Counted from the first letter of the stretch, positions 29,761 through 40,052 are shown. The stretch: 64,000 nt of DNA from Enterobacter sp. kpr-6 (GCF_900116015.1 NZ_FOYH01000001.1:496001-560000); one strand, 5' to 3'. Numbers and translations: made by a program. Notes: generated from the sequence alone by a model not told the origin.

Positions 29761-31161
29761 TTAGAAGCTGGCGTTACGTGGCGTACGTGGGAACGGGATC
29801 ACGTCACGAACGTTCTGAACACCGGTGACATAGGCAATCAGGCGCTCAAAGCCCAGGCCGAAGCCTGCATGTGGAACGGTGCCATAACGACGCAGATCGC
29901 GATACCACCAGTAGTCTTCTTTATTCAGACCCATTTCCGCCATGCGCGCATCGAGCACATCCAGACGCTCTTCACGCTGGGAACCGCCGATGATTTCACC
30001 GATACCCGGCGCTAACACGTCCATCGCGGCAACTGTTTTACCGTCGTCGTTAAGGCGCATGTAAAACGCTTTGATCTCTTTCGGGTAGTTCTTCATCACC
30101 ACCGGGGCTTTGAAGTGTTTCTCGGCGAGATAGCGCTCGTGTTCAGAGGACAAATCCACGCCCCAGTAAACCGGGTTTTCGAATTTCTCACCGCAGTTTT
30201 CCAGAATGGTGATCGCATCGGTGTAATCCACCTGGGCGAAATCTGCCGCAACGAAACGCTCAAGGCGGGCAATAGCGTCTTTGTCCACGCGTTCAGCGAA
30301 GAATTTCAGATCGTCCATACGCTCGTTCAGTACAGCCTGGAATGCGTATTTCAGCATCGCTTCAGCCAGACGGGCGTTATCTTCCAGATCGGCAAACGCC
30401 ACTTCCGGCTCTAACATCCAGAATTCCGCCAGGTGACGGCTGGTGTTGGAGTTTTCCGCACGGAAAGTCGGCCCGAAGGTGTAGATTTTAGACAGCGCAC
30501 AGGCGTAGGTTTCGCCGTTAAGCTGGCCGGAAACGGTCAGGAAGGACTCTTTGCCAAAGAAATCTTTGTCGTAATCCACTTTGCCCTGATCGTTGCGCGG
30601 AAGGTTTTCCAGATCCAGTGTTGAAACACGGAACATTTCACCTGCGCCTTCGGTATCGGATGCAGTAATCAGCGGGGTAGATACCCAGAAGAAGCCCTGC
30701 TCATCAAAGAAACGGTGCAGTGCCTGCGCCAGGGTATGACGAACGCGCGCAACGGCACCAATCATGTTGGTACGCGGACGCAGGTGAGCCACTTCGCGCA
30801 GGTATTCAATGCTGTGGCGTTTCGCCGCCATCGGATAGGTATCCGGATCGTCAACCCAGCCGGTCACTTCAACGTGGGTCGCCTGAATTTCAAAACTCTG
30901 GCCCTGGCCCGGTGACGCAACAACCTGGCCGGTTACGATAACGGAGCAACCGGTGGTTAAACGCAGCACTTCTTCATTGTAATTGGGCAGAGAATTATTG
31001 ATGACGGCCTGTACAGGATCAAAGCAGGAACCGTCATAGACGGCCAGGAAGGAGATGCCAGCTTTTGAATCTCGGCGGGTACGCACCCATCCGCGCACGG
31101 TGACTTCACTGTCAACGGCTACGCGGCCCTGGAGTACGTCGGCTACAGGCACAACGCTCAT
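29761..31161 (-). CDS. asnS: asparagine--tRNA ligase
   Basis: Class IIb aminoacyl-tRNA synthetase that charges tRNA-Asn in the cytoplasm. The 466-residue protein has the E. coli length: an N-terminal OB-fold anticodon-binding domain (about 1-110, with [12 protein letters not shown]), then the catalytic core with motif 2 region [15 protein letters not shown] and motif 3 G-F-G-L-G-F-E-R-L near the C terminus. It lies between pncB and ompF on the same strand, as in E. coli. Confidence 0.98.
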   Translation of the reverse strand: MSVVPVADVLQGRVAVDSEVTVRGWVRTRRDSKAGISFLAVYDGSCFDPVQAVINNSLPNYNEEVLRLTTGCSVIVTGQVVASPGQGQSFEIQATHVEVTGWVDDPDTYPMAAKRHSIEYLREVAHLRPRTNMIGAVARVRHTLAQALHRFFDEQGFFWVSTPLITASDTEGAGEMFRVSTLDLENLPRNDQGKVDYDKDFFGKESFLTVSGQLNGETYACALSKIYTFGPTFRAENSNTSRHLAEFWMLEPEVAFADLEDNARLAEAMLKYAFQAVLNERMDDLKFFAERVDKDAIARLERFVAADFAQVDYTDAITILENCGEKFENPVYWGVDLSSEHERYLAEKHFKAPVVMKNYPKEIKAFYMRLNDDGKTVAAMDVLAPGIGEIIGGSQREERLDVLDARMAEMGLNKEDYWWYRDLRRYGTVPHAGFGLGFERLIAYVTGVQNVRDVIPFPRTPRNASF

Positions 31162-31298
31162 AATATTCTCTCTGTTAATAGTCGGGAAAAATAATCACTT
31201 GTCCGCCCAAATGGGGGGATACCTATGTTACCTGGCGCGAGCAATCAGACAAGCAGAATTCGCAGCAACGGGTAAGAATTGAGAAATTAATAAGAAAG

Positions 31299-31321
31299 AA
31301 GGGAGCCAGTGAGGCTCCCTT
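31299..31321 (-). terminator. terminator of pncB
   Basis: Perfect 9-bp stem: reverse strand AAGGGAGCC (complement of 31313-31321), 5-nt loop, GGCTCCCTT (complement of 31299-31307), then CTTTCTTATT. Located 7 nt after the pncB stop. Confidence 0.85.
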
Positions 31322-31327
31322 ACGACA

Positions 31328-32530
31328 TTAACTTGCTTTTTTCACCTTGGGTAAATCAAAGGCTTCACGTAGCGCACGGACAAAGGCTTTATCGTGGCAG
31401 ATGGTTTTACCGGGACTATCCGAAAGTTTCGCCACCGGCTTACCGTTACATTCCACCAGTTTGATCACGATATTCAGTGGCTTCACCTGCGGGATATCAC
31501 AGGTCAGGCGTGTGCCAATGCCGAAACTTAAATTCACGCGCGACGAGAAGTGTCGATACAAATCAAGCGCTTTGTGCAAATTGAGGTTATCGGAGAACAC
31601 CAGCACTTTGCTTTTCGGATCGATGCCCAGCGCCTGATAGTGAGCGATGGCTTTCTCACCCCATTCCACCGGATCGCCGGAGTCATGGCGCAGCCCCTGA
31701 TAACGGGTGGCAAATTCCGCGCCGAAATCGCGTAAAAAGGCGTCCATGGTGATGCAGTCAGTGAGTGCGATACCCAGCTTGTCGGGGTATTCGAGCAGCC
31801 AGGCCGCAAGCGCCGCACGCTGACTGGTGGCCAGATCCGGACTAATTTGCTGGTGCGCCTGGAACCACTCGTGCGCCTGAGTGCCCATCGGGGTCAGCGA
31901 CAGGCGACGCGCCAGATCGTAATTGCTGGTGCCAACAAACCATGGCTCTTTTTGCAAACGCTCAACGATGGCCTGCTGAACATCGCGGGAGAAACGGCGG
32001 CGGGTACCAAAATCCATCAGACGGAAAGAGGACATATCCATGCCGTCGGTCAGGCGGGCAAAATCCTGAAGTTTCTCTTCAAGGGTCACCAGTGCCTGTT
32101 CAACCCCAATGTCAGGCGAACGATAGCGGTGCACCAGCTCGCTGATCACCGCCAGCAGCGGCACTTCCCACATGATCACTTCGCGCCACGGCCCGGTGAG
32201 GCGGATATTCAGCTTGCCATTATCATTGGTCACCACGACCTGAGCGGGATCGTAGCGGAAATCGCGCAGCCAGTTCAGATAGTCAGCTTTAAAGAAGGGG
32301 AGGCTGGAAAGCCACTGGAATTCATCATCCTGCAAGCGTAAATGTTGCATGGCATCCACCTGCTCGCGGATGGCATCAGCATAGATGCCCAGCAGGTCGT
32401 CACCACGGCAACGGAATTCGGCAGCCACCTGCACATCATCGTAGTGATGGTACACGGCCTGTTGCATATGCAGCTTGTAAGCGTCCGTATCAAGCAGCGT
32501 TTGCAGGATCGGGGAACTGAGTCGAGTCAT
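31328..32530 (-). CDS. pncB: nicotinate phosphoribosyltransferase
   Basis: First enzyme of the Preiss-Handler NAD salvage route: nicotinate plus PRPP plus ATP gives nicotinate mononucleotide. The 400-residue protein has the E. coli length and the family segments [12 protein letters not shown] near the N terminus, [10 protein letters not shown] and L-R-H-D-S-G-D-P. The ATG at 32530 (M-T-R-L-S-S) fits the family start; an ATG five codons upstream abuts a GAGAGG and is unlikely. A NadR box and a promoter lie upstream. Confidence 0.97.
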   Translation of the reverse strand: MTRLSSPILQTLLDTDAYKLHMQQAVYHHYDDVQVAAEFRCRGDDLLGIYADAIREQVDAMQHLRLQDDEFQWLSSLPFFKADYLNWLRDFRYDPAQVVVTNDNGKLNIRLTGPWREVIMWEVPLLAVISELVHRYRSPDIGVEQALVTLEEKLQDFARLTDGMDMSSFRLMDFGTRRRFSRDVQQAIVERLQKEPWFVGTSNYDLARRLSLTPMGTQAHEWFQAHQQISPDLATSQRAALAAWLLEYPDKLGIALTDCITMDAFLRDFGAEFATRYQGLRHDSGDPVEWGEKAIAHYQALGIDPKSKVLVFSDNLNLHKALDLYRHFSSRVNLSFGIGTRLTCDIPQVKPLNIVIKLVECNGKPVAKLSDSPGKTICHDKAFVRALREAFDLPKVKKAS

Positions 32531-32558
32531 GGCGTGCAGTAGCATCCTCTCACAGGAG

Positions 32559-32576
32559 CGTTTAGTACATTAAACA
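32559..32576 (-). promoter_or_regulatory. NadR operator of pncB
   Basis: Reverse strand TGTTTA-N6-TAAACG, one mismatch from the NadR palindrome TGTTTA-N6-TAAACA. It lies between the promoter and the pncB start, as expected for repression of NAD salvage when NAD is plentiful. Confidence 0.8.
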
Positions 32577-32594
32577 TCAGGGGAGAATCGCAGG

Positions 32595-32622
32595 AGTATA
32601 CCTTGTTTAGCGATTTATTGAA
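32595..32622 (-). promoter_or_regulatory. candidate sigma-70 promoter of pncB
   Basis: Reverse strand -35 TTCAAT (32617-32622), 16-nt spacer, -10 TATACT (32595-32600). The NadR box falls just downstream of it, giving a roadblock-type arrangement. Confidence 0.6.
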
Positions 32623-32793
32623 CCCCGATCACAACACAAGCTGCTTTTAGGGTCGAGAGCAATTCGTGCCGCTGTTACAAAAATGTAGCAAACCGGGCTT
32701 TTCTACCTGAAAAGATGAAGATTCTGCGTGGCGTGATTTCCACAACAGGAATAGACTGGAGCGATACCATACAAAAGATGCTAAAGGTTTTTT

Positions 32794-35406
32794 ATGACAC
32801 AACAGCCACAAGCCAAATACCGCCACGACTACCGTGCACCTGATTATCTGATTAGCGATATTGACCTGACTTTTGACCTGGATGCGGCCAAAACCGTGGT
32901 GACTGCGGTAAGCCAGGTGTCCCGCCAGGGCGCGGCTGATGCGCCCCTGCGTCTTGATGGTGAAGATTTGACCCTGGTGTCATTACATATTAATGATGCC
33001 GCCTGGTCTGATTACAAAATTGAAGATAACAGCCTGGTGATCTCCGGGCTGCCTGAGCGTTTTACCCTGCGGATTGTGAATGAAATCAGCCCGGCGTCTA
33101 ACACCGCGCTGGAAGGCCTGTACCTGTCGGGCGTGGCGCTCTGTACCCAGTGCGAAGCGGAAGGGTTCCGTCATATCACCTGGTATCTTGACCGCCCGGA
33201 CGTACTGGCACGCTTCACCACCAAAATCATCGCCGACAAAACCCTCTACCCGTTCCTGCTCTCCAACGGTAACCGCATGGGGCAGGGCGATCTGGACAAT
33301 AATCGTCACTGGGTGCAGTGGCAGGATCCGTTCCCGAAACCCTGCTACCTGTTTGCGCTGGTGGCGGGTGATTTCGACGTATTAAGCGACACCTTCACCA
33401 CCCGTTCAGGGCGCGAAGTGGCGCTGGAGCTGTACGTTGACCGCGGTAACCTTGACCGCGCGCCGTGGGCGATGACCTCGCTGCAAAACTCGATGAAGTG
33501 GGACGAAGAGCGCTTTGGCCTCGAATACGATCTCGACATCTATATGATCGTGGCTGTGGATTTCTTCAACATGGGCGCGATGGAGAACAAAGGCCTGAAC
33601 GTCTTTAACTCCAAATATGTGCTGGCACGCAACGATACCGCGACCGACAAAGACTACCTCGACATCGAACGCGTGATTGGTCATGAGTATTTCCATAACT
33701 GGACGGGCAACCGCGTGACCTGCCGCGACTGGTTCCAGTTAAGCCTGAAAGAGGGGTTGACCGTATTCCGCGATCAGGAGTTCAGCTCTGATTTAGGCTC
33801 CCGCGCCGTGAACCGCATCAACAACGTGCGTACCATGCGCGGCCTGCAATTTGCGGAAGACGCCAGCCCAATGGCGCACCCGATCCGCCCGGATAAAGTC
33901 ATCGAAATGAACAACTTCTACACGCTGACCGTGTATGAAAAAGGTTCTGAAATCATTCGCATGATCCACACACTACTGGGCGAAGAGAACTTCCAGAAAG
34001 GGATGCAGCTCTATTTCGAGCGTCACGACGGCAGCGCCGCCACCTGCGACGATTTCGTACAGGCGATGGAAGATGCGTCTAACGTCGATCTGTCGCATTT
34101 CCGTCGCTGGTACAGCCAGTCCGGTACGCCGATTGTCAGCGTACGCGACGACTACAACCCGGAAACTGAGCAGTACACCCTGACCATCAGTCAGCGCACG
34201 CCGCCGACGGACGATCAGCCGGAAAAACTGCCGCTGCACATTCCGTTTGATATCGAACTCTATGATAACGATGGCAAGGTCATTCCGTTGCAGAAGGGCG
34301 GTCATGCGGTTCACCACGTGCTGAACGTGACCCAGGCTGAACAGACCTTTGTTTTTGATAACGTTTATTTCCAGCCGGTGCCGTCATTGCTGCGTGAATT
34401 CTCCGCGCCCGTGAAGCTGGAATATAAATGGAGCGATCAGCAACTGACCTTCCTGATGCGCCATGCCCGCAATGATTTTTCCCGCTGGGATGCGGCGCAA
34501 AGCCTGCTCGCTACCTGGATCAAACTAAATGTGTCGCGCCACCAGCAGGGCCAGCCGCTGTCACTGCCGCTGCATGTGGCCGATGCCTTCCGCGCGATCC
34601 TGCTGGATGAGCAAATCGACCCGGCGCTGGCGGCGGAGATCCTGACGCTGCCATCAGCCAATGAAATTGCCGAGCTGTTCGACATCATCGATCCGATTGC
34701 GATTGTCACCGTACGCGAAGCGCTGACCCGCACTCTGGCAACAGAGCTGGCCGACGAATTCCTCGCGGTGTACAACGCCAACAAGCTGAACGAATACCGC
34801 GTTGAGCATGCTGATATCGGCAAGCGCACCCTGCGTAATATCTGTCTGCGCTACCTGGCCTATGGCGATCGCGATCTGGCTGACAAGCTGGTTACCGCGC
34901 AATATCACGATGCCGACAATATGACGGACGCGCTGGCTGCACTGGCAGCAGCCGTTGCCGCTGAACTGCCCTGCCGCGACACCCTGATGCAGGAGTATGA
35001 CGACAAGTGGCATCATGACGGTCTGGTAATGGACAAGTGGTTTATTTTGCAGGCCACCAGTCCGGCGAGCGATGCGCTGGAAAAAGTGCGCGAGCTGTTA
35101 AATCACCGTTCGTTTACGCTTTCCAACCCGAACCGTGTCCGCTCGCTGATTGGCGCGTTCGCCGGAAACAACCCGGCAGCCTTCCACGCCGAAGACGGCA
35201 GCGGTTATCGCTTCCTGGTGGAAATGCTGACCGAGCTGAACAGCCGTAACCCGCAGGTGGCGTCCCGTCTGATTGAGCCGCTGATCCGCCTCAAACGCTA
35301 TGACGAAGGCCGTCAGGCGCTAATGCGGATTGCGCTGGAGAAACTGAAAGGGCTGGAGAATTTGTCGGGCGATTTGTATGAGAAAGTGAGTAAGGCGCTG
35401 GCGTAA
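32794..35406 (+). CDS. pepN: aminopeptidase N
   Basis: Broad-specificity M1 zinc aminopeptidase, the main cytoplasmic aminopeptidase of enterobacteria, acting late in protein turnover. The 870-residue protein equals E. coli PepN in length and carries the G-A-M-E-N exopeptidase motif (about 261-265) and the zinc motif H-E-Y-F-H with the third ligand Glu in L-K-E-G-L-T (about 297-320). Four M1 domains are expected, the last all-helical. Divergent from pncB across a 263-nt gap that holds the pncB control sites. Confidence 0.98.
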   Translation: MTQQPQAKYRHDYRAPDYLISDIDLTFDLDAAKTVVTAVSQVSRQGAADAPLRLDGEDLTLVSLHINDAAWSDYKIEDNSLVISGLPERFTLRIVNEISPASNTALEGLYLSGVALCTQCEAEGFRHITWYLDRPDVLARFTTKIIADKTLYPFLLSNGNRMGQGDLDNNRHWVQWQDPFPKPCYLFALVAGDFDVLSDTFTTRSGREVALELYVDRGNLDRAPWAMTSLQNSMKWDEERFGLEYDLDIYMIVAVDFFNMGAMENKGLNVFNSKYVLARNDTATDKDYLDIERVIGHEYFHNWTGNRVTCRDWFQLSLKEGLTVFRDQEFSSDLGSRAVNRINNVRTMRGLQFAEDASPMAHPIRPDKVIEMNNFYTLTVYEKGSEIIRMIHTLLGEENFQKGMQLYFERHDGSAATCDDFVQAMEDASNVDLSHFRRWYSQSGTPIVSVRDDYNPETEQYTLTISQRTPPTDDQPEKLPLHIPFDIELYDNDGKVIPLQKGGHAVHHVLNVTQAEQTFVFDNVYFQPVPSLLREFSAPVKLEYKWSDQQLTFLMRHARNDFSRWDAAQSLLATWIKLNVSRHQQGQPLSLPLHVADAFRAILLDEQIDPALAAEILTLPSANEIAELFDIIDPIAIVTVREALTRTLATELADEFLAVYNANKLNEYRVEHADIGKRTLRNICLRYLAYGDRDLADKLVTAQYHDADNMTDALAALAAAVAAELPCRDTLMQEYDDKWHHDGLVMDKWFILQATSPASDALEKVRELLNHRSFTLSNPNRVRSLIGAFAGNNPAAFHAEDGSGYRFLVEMLTELNSRNPQVASRLIEPLIRLKRYDEGRQALMRIALEKLKGLENLSGDLYEKVSKALA

Positions 35407-35415
35407 GCGGCTTTC

Positions 35416-35549
35416 CCCTCACCCTAACCCTCTCCCAATGGGAGAGGGGACAGATCGAGCGCGGACTGGGGTTCTCCCTCTCCCTGAGGGGCAGATCGAG
35501 TGCGGACTGGTTTTCTCCCTCTCCCTGAGGGAGAGGGCCGGGGTGAGGG
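35416..35549. repeat. palindromic intergenic repeat element with internal 41-bp duplication (copy 1)
   Basis: Complex element between the convergent pepN and ssuB genes. Outer arms CCCCTCACCCTAACCCTC (35416 on) and GAGGGCCGGGGTGAGGG (35533-35549) are inverted; inner hairpins CCCTCTCCC-AAT-GGGAGAGGG (35428-35448) and CCCTCTCCC-TGA-GGGAGAGGG (35517-35537). Between them a 41-bp unit beginning CAGATCGAG is repeated in tandem (35451-35491 and 35492-35532; four differences). A related copy lies at 63425-63520 in the other orientation. It likely also serves as a terminator for both genes. Confidence 0.9.
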
Positions 35550-35557
35550 TCACACAA

Positions 35558-36325
35558 TCACCCCATCTTCACCGCCTTCACCGGCACTTCCCCCCGCTGC
35601 ATCACCCGATCCAGCACCTCCGCTTCCAGCTCCGCCAGTCTGGCTGATCCCACCCGGCGCGGGCGGGCAATATCCACGTTCAAATCCAGGCCGATTTTCC
35701 CCTCCTCAATCAGCAGCACCCGGTCAGCCATCGCCACTGCTTCGCTGACATCGTGCGTCACCAGCAGTACCGTAAAGCCGTGCGTTTGCCACAGGGATTC
35801 AATCAGCGCCTGCATCTCAAGGCGGGTGAGGGCGTCCAGTGCACCCAGTGGCTCATCCAGCAGCAGCAAACCTGGGCGATGGATCAGCGCCCTGGCCAGT
35901 GCCACGCGCTGTTTTTGTCCGCCGGAAAGCGCCGCCGGCCATTCGCCTGCTCGATCCTCCAGCCCGACGGCGGCCAGCGCCTGATGCGCCGCCTCGCGCC
36001 AGTCGCCTTTCAGCCCCAGCCCCACGTTGTCGATAACCGACTTCCACGGCAGCAGGCGTGCATCCTGAAACATCATCCGCGTATCGCCCTGAATCTGCGC
36101 AAGGGGCGTGGTCCCCGCGAGGATTTCGCCGCCGTTGGGCGTTTCCAGCCCCGCCAGCAGCCGGAGCAGCGTACTTTTTCCGCCGCCGCTGCGACCAACA
36201 ATCGCCACAAACTGCCCGGCGGGAATATGCAGATCGAGATCGCGCAGGATCGTGTTTTGTCCGTAGCGTTTGGCAACGCCGTTAAGCAACAGCGGAATGC
36301 CACGGTTCAGGCGAGCGGTATTCAT
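35558..36325 (-). CDS. ssuB: aliphatic sulfonate ABC transporter, ATP-binding protein
   Basis: ATPase of the SsuABC importer, which takes up alkanesulfonates as a sulfur source. The 255-residue protein has Walker [10 protein letters not shown] at residues 44-52, Q-loop F-Q-D-A-R-L-L-P-W, signature L-S-G-G-Q-K-Q-R and Walker B L-L-L-L-D-E-P. It is the last gene of ssuEADCB; its ATG overlaps the ssuC stop (ATGA). The operon is expected to need Cbl/CysB activation under sulfate starvation. Confidence 0.97.
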   Translation of the reverse strand: MNTARLNRGIPLLLNGVAKRYGQNTILRDLDLHIPAGQFVAIVGRSGGGKSTLLRLLAGLETPNGGEILAGTTPLAQIQGDTRMMFQDARLLPWKSVIDNVGLGLKGDWREAAHQALAAVGLEDRAGEWPAALSGGQKQRVALARALIHRPGLLLLDEPLGALDALTRLEMQALIESLWQTHGFTVLLVTHDVSEAVAMADRVLLIEEGKIGLDLNVDIARPRRVGSARLAELEAEVLDRVMQRGEVPVKAVKMG

Positions 36326-37110
36326 GCATTAACCTCCTTCGCGGCATAAGCCGGATTCCAGCGTAGCCAGATGCGCTCCAGCCACTGAGCGCTCACGTCG
36401 GCCAGTTTACCGAGCACGGCATAAAGAATAATGGCGACCACCACCACGTCGGTCTGTAAAAATTCCCGCGCGTTCATCGCCAGGTAACCGATACCCGCAT
36501 TCGCGGAAATGGTTTCCGCCACGATCAGCGTCAGCCACATCAGCCCGAGCGCGAAGCGGATGCCGACCAGAATAGACGGCAGCGCGCCCGGCAGGATGAC
36601 GTGTGCAAACAGGGCGAAACCGGACAGCCCGTAACTGCGCGCCATCTCCACCAGCCCGCGATCGATATTACGAATCCCGTGCCAGGTGTTGATGTAAATT
36701 GGGAACAGCGTGCCGAGGGCGACGAGAAAAATTTTGGCGCTCTCGTCGATACCAAACCAGAGGATCACCAGCGGGATCAGCGCCAGATGCGGCACGTTGC
36801 GCAGCATCTGCACCGAGGTATCCAGCAGACGCTCGCCCCAGCGCGACAGGCCGCTGATCAGCCCCAGCGTCAGACCTATCGAGCCGCCGATGGAAAAGCC
36901 AATGACTGCGCGCCAGGAGCTGATCGCTAAATGCTGCCACAGCTCGCCGCTGACGGAGAGCGACCAGAACGCTTCCACCACGCCCTCCGGTGAGGGCAGG
37001 ATCCGGCTCGAAAGCCAGCCGGTCGAGGAGGCGATTTGCCAGACCACCACAATGCCCACCGGCAAAAACCAGGGCGCGGCGCGTAACAGCCAGGTGCGGG
37101 ATGAAGACAT
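36322..37110 (-). CDS. ssuC: aliphatic sulfonate ABC transporter, permease
   Basis: Inner-membrane permease of the SsuABC importer, 262 residues with about six transmembrane helices and the cytoplasmic EAA loop ([10 protein letters not shown] ... [10 protein letters not shown]) that contacts SsuB. The ATG at 37110 is chosen because AAGGAG lies 6 nt upstream and the start [10 protein letters not shown] aligns with E. coli SsuC; the frame stays open much further upstream inside ssuD but that part is an artefact. It starts 10 nt after the ssuD stop. Confidence 0.96.
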   Translation of the reverse strand: MSSSRTWLLRAAPWFLPVGIVVVWQIASSTGWLSSRILPSPEGVVEAFWSLSVSGELWQHLAISSWRAVIGFSIGGSIGLTLGLISGLSRWGERLLDTSVQMLRNVPHLALIPLVILWFGIDESAKIFLVALGTLFPIYINTWHGIRNIDRGLVEMARSYGLSGFALFAHVILPGALPSILVGIRFALGLMWLTLIVAETISANAGIGYLAMNAREFLQTDVVVVAIILYAVLGKLADVSAQWLERIWLRWNPAYAAKEVNA

Positions 37111-37120
37111 AGCGTGCTCC

Positions 37121-38266
37121 TTAACTCTGCGCCACTTTGCGTGGGATAAAGTCATTGGCGACCGCCTCGCCCTGCGGCTGCAACGGCTGCGGCTGGGGAA
37201 CAGAGGGGATAGCGACATCAAGATGCGGGAACAGCAATTCGCCGACTTTATACGCCTCTTCCAGATGCGGGTAACCGGAGAGGATAAAGCTGTCGATGCC
37301 AAGTGCTGCGTACTCATTAATACGCGCCGCCACCGTCGGGCCATCGCCCACCAGCGCGGTTCCCGCACCGCCGCGCACCAGACCGACCCCGGCCCACAGA
37401 TTCGGGCTGATCTCCAGATTCTCGCGTCTGCCATTGTGCAGCGCCGCCATCCGCTGTTGTCCGACCGAATCCTGACGGGCAAACGCCTCCTGCGCTTTGG
37501 CAATGGTTTCGTCATCCAGATGGGAAATCAGCCGATCCGCCGCCTGCCAGGCTTCGTCGGTGGTTTCACGCACAATCACATGCAGACGAATGCCAAACCG
37601 CACGGTGCGGCCATGTGCGGCGGCTTTGGCGCGCACCTGGGCAATTTTTTCTTTCACCAGCTCCGGTGGTTCGCCCCAGGTCAGGTAGAGATCGACCTGT
37701 TCGGCGGCCAGATCCTGCGCCACATCCGACGATCCGCCGAAATAAAGCGGCGGGCGCGGCTGCTGCACCGGCGGGAAGAACAGCTTCGCCCCACGAACAT
37801 GAATATGCTTCCCGGCATAATCCACGGTGTCGCCTTCCAGCAGACGCCGCCAGACGTGGGTGAACTCCGCCGAGGCTTCATAGCGTTCGGTGTGATCGAG
37901 GAAGACGCCGTCCGCGGCCAGCTCCTGCGGATCGCTGCCGGTGACCAGATTAAACAGCGCCCGTCCGTTGGAGAGCCTGTCCAGTGTCGCCGCCTGACGT
38001 GCCGCCACGGTCGGCGAGGTCACGCTTGGGCGCAACGCCACCAGGAATTTCAGCCGCTGGGTAACCGGGATGAGCGAAGCGGCGACCAGCCAGGCGTCTT
38101 CGCAGGAGCGCCCGGTAGGGATGAGTATACCGCTAAAACCGATGCGGTCGGCAGCCTGGGCAATCTGCTGCAAATACCCGTGATCGACCGGGCGCGACGC
38201 TTTTTCCGTGCCCAGATAATGACCATCACCGTGAGTCGGTAAAAACCAGAACAGATTCAGGCTCAT
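37121..38266 (-). CDS. ssuD: FMNH2-dependent alkanesulfonate monooxygenase
   Basis: Flavin-dependent monooxygenase that cleaves alkanesulfonates to sulfite and an aldehyde, using FMNH2 delivered by SsuE. The 381-residue protein belongs to the bacterial luciferase-like TIM-barrel family: N-terminal [23 protein letters not shown] and the conserved Y-F-G-G-S-S region are visible. Preceded by AAGGAG; the ATG overlaps the end of ssuA in ATGA, so the genes are coupled. Confidence 0.97.
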   Translation of the reverse strand: MSLNLFWFLPTHGDGHYLGTEKASRPVDHGYLQQIAQAADRIGFSGILIPTGRSCEDAWLVAASLIPVTQRLKFLVALRPSVTSPTVAARQAATLDRLSNGRALFNLVTGSDPQELAADGVFLDHTERYEASAEFTHVWRRLLEGDTVDYAGKHIHVRGAKLFFPPVQQPRPPLYFGGSSDVAQDLAAEQVDLYLTWGEPPELVKEKIAQVRAKAAAHGRTVRFGIRLHVIVRETTDEAWQAADRLISHLDDETIAKAQEAFARQDSVGQQRMAALHNGRRENLEISPNLWAGVGLVRGGAGTALVGDGPTVAARINEYAALGIDSFILSGYPHLEEAYKVGELLFPHLDVAIPSVPQPQPLQPQGEAVANDFIPRKVAQS

Positions 38267-39237
38267 GATTTTGCTCCTTCTTTATGAGTCGGTTGCCAGA
38301 TGCGGTCGCGGATCTCCACTTTCTTAGGCACAAGGCGATTGTCATAGAACAGGTCCGCCGTTTGCTGTTGCAGCGCGGCAGTGGCGTCGTTGACCGGGGT
38401 AATGCGGGTCGGCGGACGGTGATCGAGATAGCTGGCGATCACCGGGGCGGGTAAGCCCATGGTTTTTGCCAGGAGCGCAATGCTGGCCTCACGCTGGCTG
38501 TGGGTCAGCGCATCGGCCTCGCTGAAGGTGTCGAGTACGCCCTGAATAAATGTGCCGTTTTGTTCTGCATACGGACGGGCGGCGAGGTAAAACGATCCGG
38601 TTTGTTTCAGATCGGTGCCATCTTTCAGCACCCGCACGCCACCCTGCAACAATGCCGCAGAGTAATAAGGGTCCCAAATCGCCCAGGCGTCCACATTGCC
38701 CTGTGTAAAGGCGGCGCGCGCGTCAGCCGGGGTGAGATAGGTCGCCTGAATATCGCTGAATTTCAGCCCGGCCTGTTGCAGGGCGCGCAGCAGTAAATTG
38801 TGCGAACTGGAACCTTTCTGGAAGGCGACTTTATGTCCCTTCAAGTCAGCCACCGTTTTAATCGGGCTATTTTCCGGTACCAGAATCACTTCCGCTTTCG
38901 GCTTTGGTGGTTCAACGCCGACATAGACCAGATCGGCACCGGCCGCCTGCGCGAAGATAGGCGGAATATCGCCGGTGCTGCCCAAATCAATACTGCCCAC
39001 GTTCAGCGCTTCCAGCATTTGCGGGCCTGCCGGAAATTCCACCCAGGAGATTTTGGTGTCCGGGTAACGTTTTTCCAGAAGCTCATGGCTTTTCGCCAGC
39101 ACCATGCTGACGCTGCCTTTCTGATAGCCAATGCGCAGCGCGTCCGGAACAGTTTCTGCCGCCTGCGACCAGGCCGAAAGGGTCAACAGCCCGGAAAGCG
39201 CCAGCCACTGAGCTCGATGAAGAAAAAGATTAAACAT
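38263..39237 (-). CDS. ssuA: aliphatic sulfonate ABC transporter, substrate-binding protein
   Basis: Periplasmic binding protein of the SsuABC importer. The 324-residue precursor has a signal peptide ending S-Q-A-A-E and the mature start L-R-I-G-Y-Q-K-G-S, followed by the family segments [14 protein letters not shown] and [13 protein letters not shown] 39237 is chosen since AAGGAG lies 7 nt upstream and the signal peptide starts there; the open frame to 39282 lies within ssuE. Overlaps ssuE by 8 nt and ssuD by 4 nt. Confidence 0.96.
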   Translation of the reverse strand: MFNLFLHRAQWLALSGLLTLSAWSQAAETVPDALRIGYQKGSVSMVLAKSHELLEKRYPDTKISWVEFPAGPQMLEALNVGSIDLGSTGDIPPIFAQAAGADLVYVGVEPPKPKAEVILVPENSPIKTVADLKGHKVAFQKGSSSHNLLLRALQQAGLKFSDIQATYLTPADARAAFTQGNVDAWAIWDPYYSAALLQGGVRVLKDGTDLKQTGSFYLAARPYAEQNGTFIQGVLDTFSEADALTHSQREASIALLAKTMGLPAPVIASYLDHRPPTRITPVNDATAALQQQTADLFYDNRLVPKKVEIRDRIWQPTHKEGAKS

Positions 39238-39805
39238 GGGCGACTCCTTGTGGATGAACGAGCGACGGGACATAGCTTTCACGGCGATGCAGCGCCTGCC
39301 AGAAGGTTTCCAGCGCGCTGTCGAGACGGCCCTGGAGATGAGGACTGAAGGCGGGTTTGTGCTGGTAATCGCTCACCTGGCTGTCATCGGCAAACACGCC
39401 ATGTAAAATTTCCTGCGCTTTCAGGGCGTTCAGCACCGGTTTGAGGGCGTAATCCACCGCCAGCATGTGCGCGACCGTCCCGCCCGTTGCCAGCGGCAGG
39501 ACGACTTTTCCGTCCAGCGCGCGCTCCGGCAGAATATCCAGCAAGGTTTTCAGTGCGCCGGAAAAGGACGCTTTATAGATCGGCGTGGCGACAATCAGCC
39601 CGTCGGCGTCTTTAAGCTGTTCGTTAAGCGCCAGCAGCGCCGGGCTGTCAAAGCGTGCGTAGAGTAAATCTTCCGGCGCAAAGTTATGCAGATGCCAGTG
39701 GCATACTTCAATTCCCTGCGCGTTTAAACGTTCGCGGGCATATTCCAGTAGCGCGCTGGATCGCGAAGGGAAGCGCGGGCTTCCGGCTAAAGTCACTACA
39801 CGCAT
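39230..39805 (-). CDS. ssuE: NADPH-dependent FMN reductase SsuE
   Basis: Flavodoxin-fold reductase that supplies reduced FMN to SsuD. The 191-residue protein starts [17 protein letters not shown], the phosphate-binding loop for FMN, and has [19 protein letters not shown] lies 6 nt before the ATG. It is the first gene of the ssuEADCB operon and lies next to an inverted repeat that may be an operator. In E. coli K-12 the elf fimbrial genes lie between here and pyrD; they are absent. Confidence 0.96.
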   Translation of the reverse strand: MRVVTLAGSPRFPSRSSALLEYARERLNAQGIEVCHWHLHNFAPEDLLYARFDSPALLALNEQLKDADGLIVATPIYKASFSGALKTLLDILPERALDGKVVLPLATGGTVAHMLAVDYALKPVLNALKAQEILHGVFADDSQVSDYQHKPAFSPHLQGRLDSALETFWQALHRRESYVPSLVHPQGVAHV

Positions 39806-39820
39806 GTCTTCTCCTTATAA

Positions 39821-39858
39821 CCAATTGTTTGCTTTTATCTAACATTAATAACAATTGG
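39821..39858. repeat. inverted repeat upstream of ssuE, candidate operator
   Basis: Exact 9-bp arms CCAATTGTT (39821-39829) and AACAATTGG (39850-39858), 20 nt apart, starting 15 nt before the ssuE start codon. Candidate target for a regulator of the ssu operon (Cbl is the known activator in E. coli) or an mRNA leader hairpin; nothing in the sequence decides between these. Confidence 0.6.
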
Positions 39859-39941
39859 AGTGAGTGTGACAGAGGCCGTAACGTCCGCTAAATGATTTAT
39901 CTGAGCAATCAATGCCAAAAATTGTATAAACCGTGAGCGCA

Positions 39942-39957
39942 AGGAAAACGTTTGCGT
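39942..39957 (-). promoter_or_regulatory. PurR operator upstream of pyrD
   Basis: Reverse strand ACGCAAACGTTTTCCT, a full match to the PurR consensus ACGCAAACGTTTTCNT as I know it. It lies upstream of the pyrD promoter region, as in E. coli, where PurR modestly represses pyrD. Confidence 0.88.
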
Positions 39958-40008
39958 TTTTCCGGGCTTTTTTGCCTCAGGTCAATTCCCTTTCCTGGCG
40001 CAATCGCA

Positions 40009-40037
40009 GATAATACGCCCCCGGTTTGCACACCGGG
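40009..40037 (+). promoter_or_regulatory. pyrD promoter -10 and start-site leader hairpin
   Basis: GATAAT (40009-40014) is the likely -10; transcription would start in the C/G run at about 40018-40023. Leader arms CCCGGT (40020-40025) and ACCGGG (40032-40037) form a hairpin just before the Shine-Dalgarno AGGAG. In E. coli pyrC/pyrD, high CTP favours a start at C, which keeps the full hairpin and blocks translation; a start at G shortens it. The layout here agrees. Confidence 0.8.
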
Positions 40038-40052
40038 AATCCAGGAGAGTTC

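Noticed and set aside
35416-35549. CRISPR array
   Set aside because: Only two tandem 41-bp units without distinct spacers, built from palindromic hairpins, and no cas genes nearby.
36710-38242. Long forward open frame (about 510 codons) opposite ssuC and ssuD
   Set aside because: Antisense shadow of clear ssu genes; composition rich in R and P with no family resemblance.
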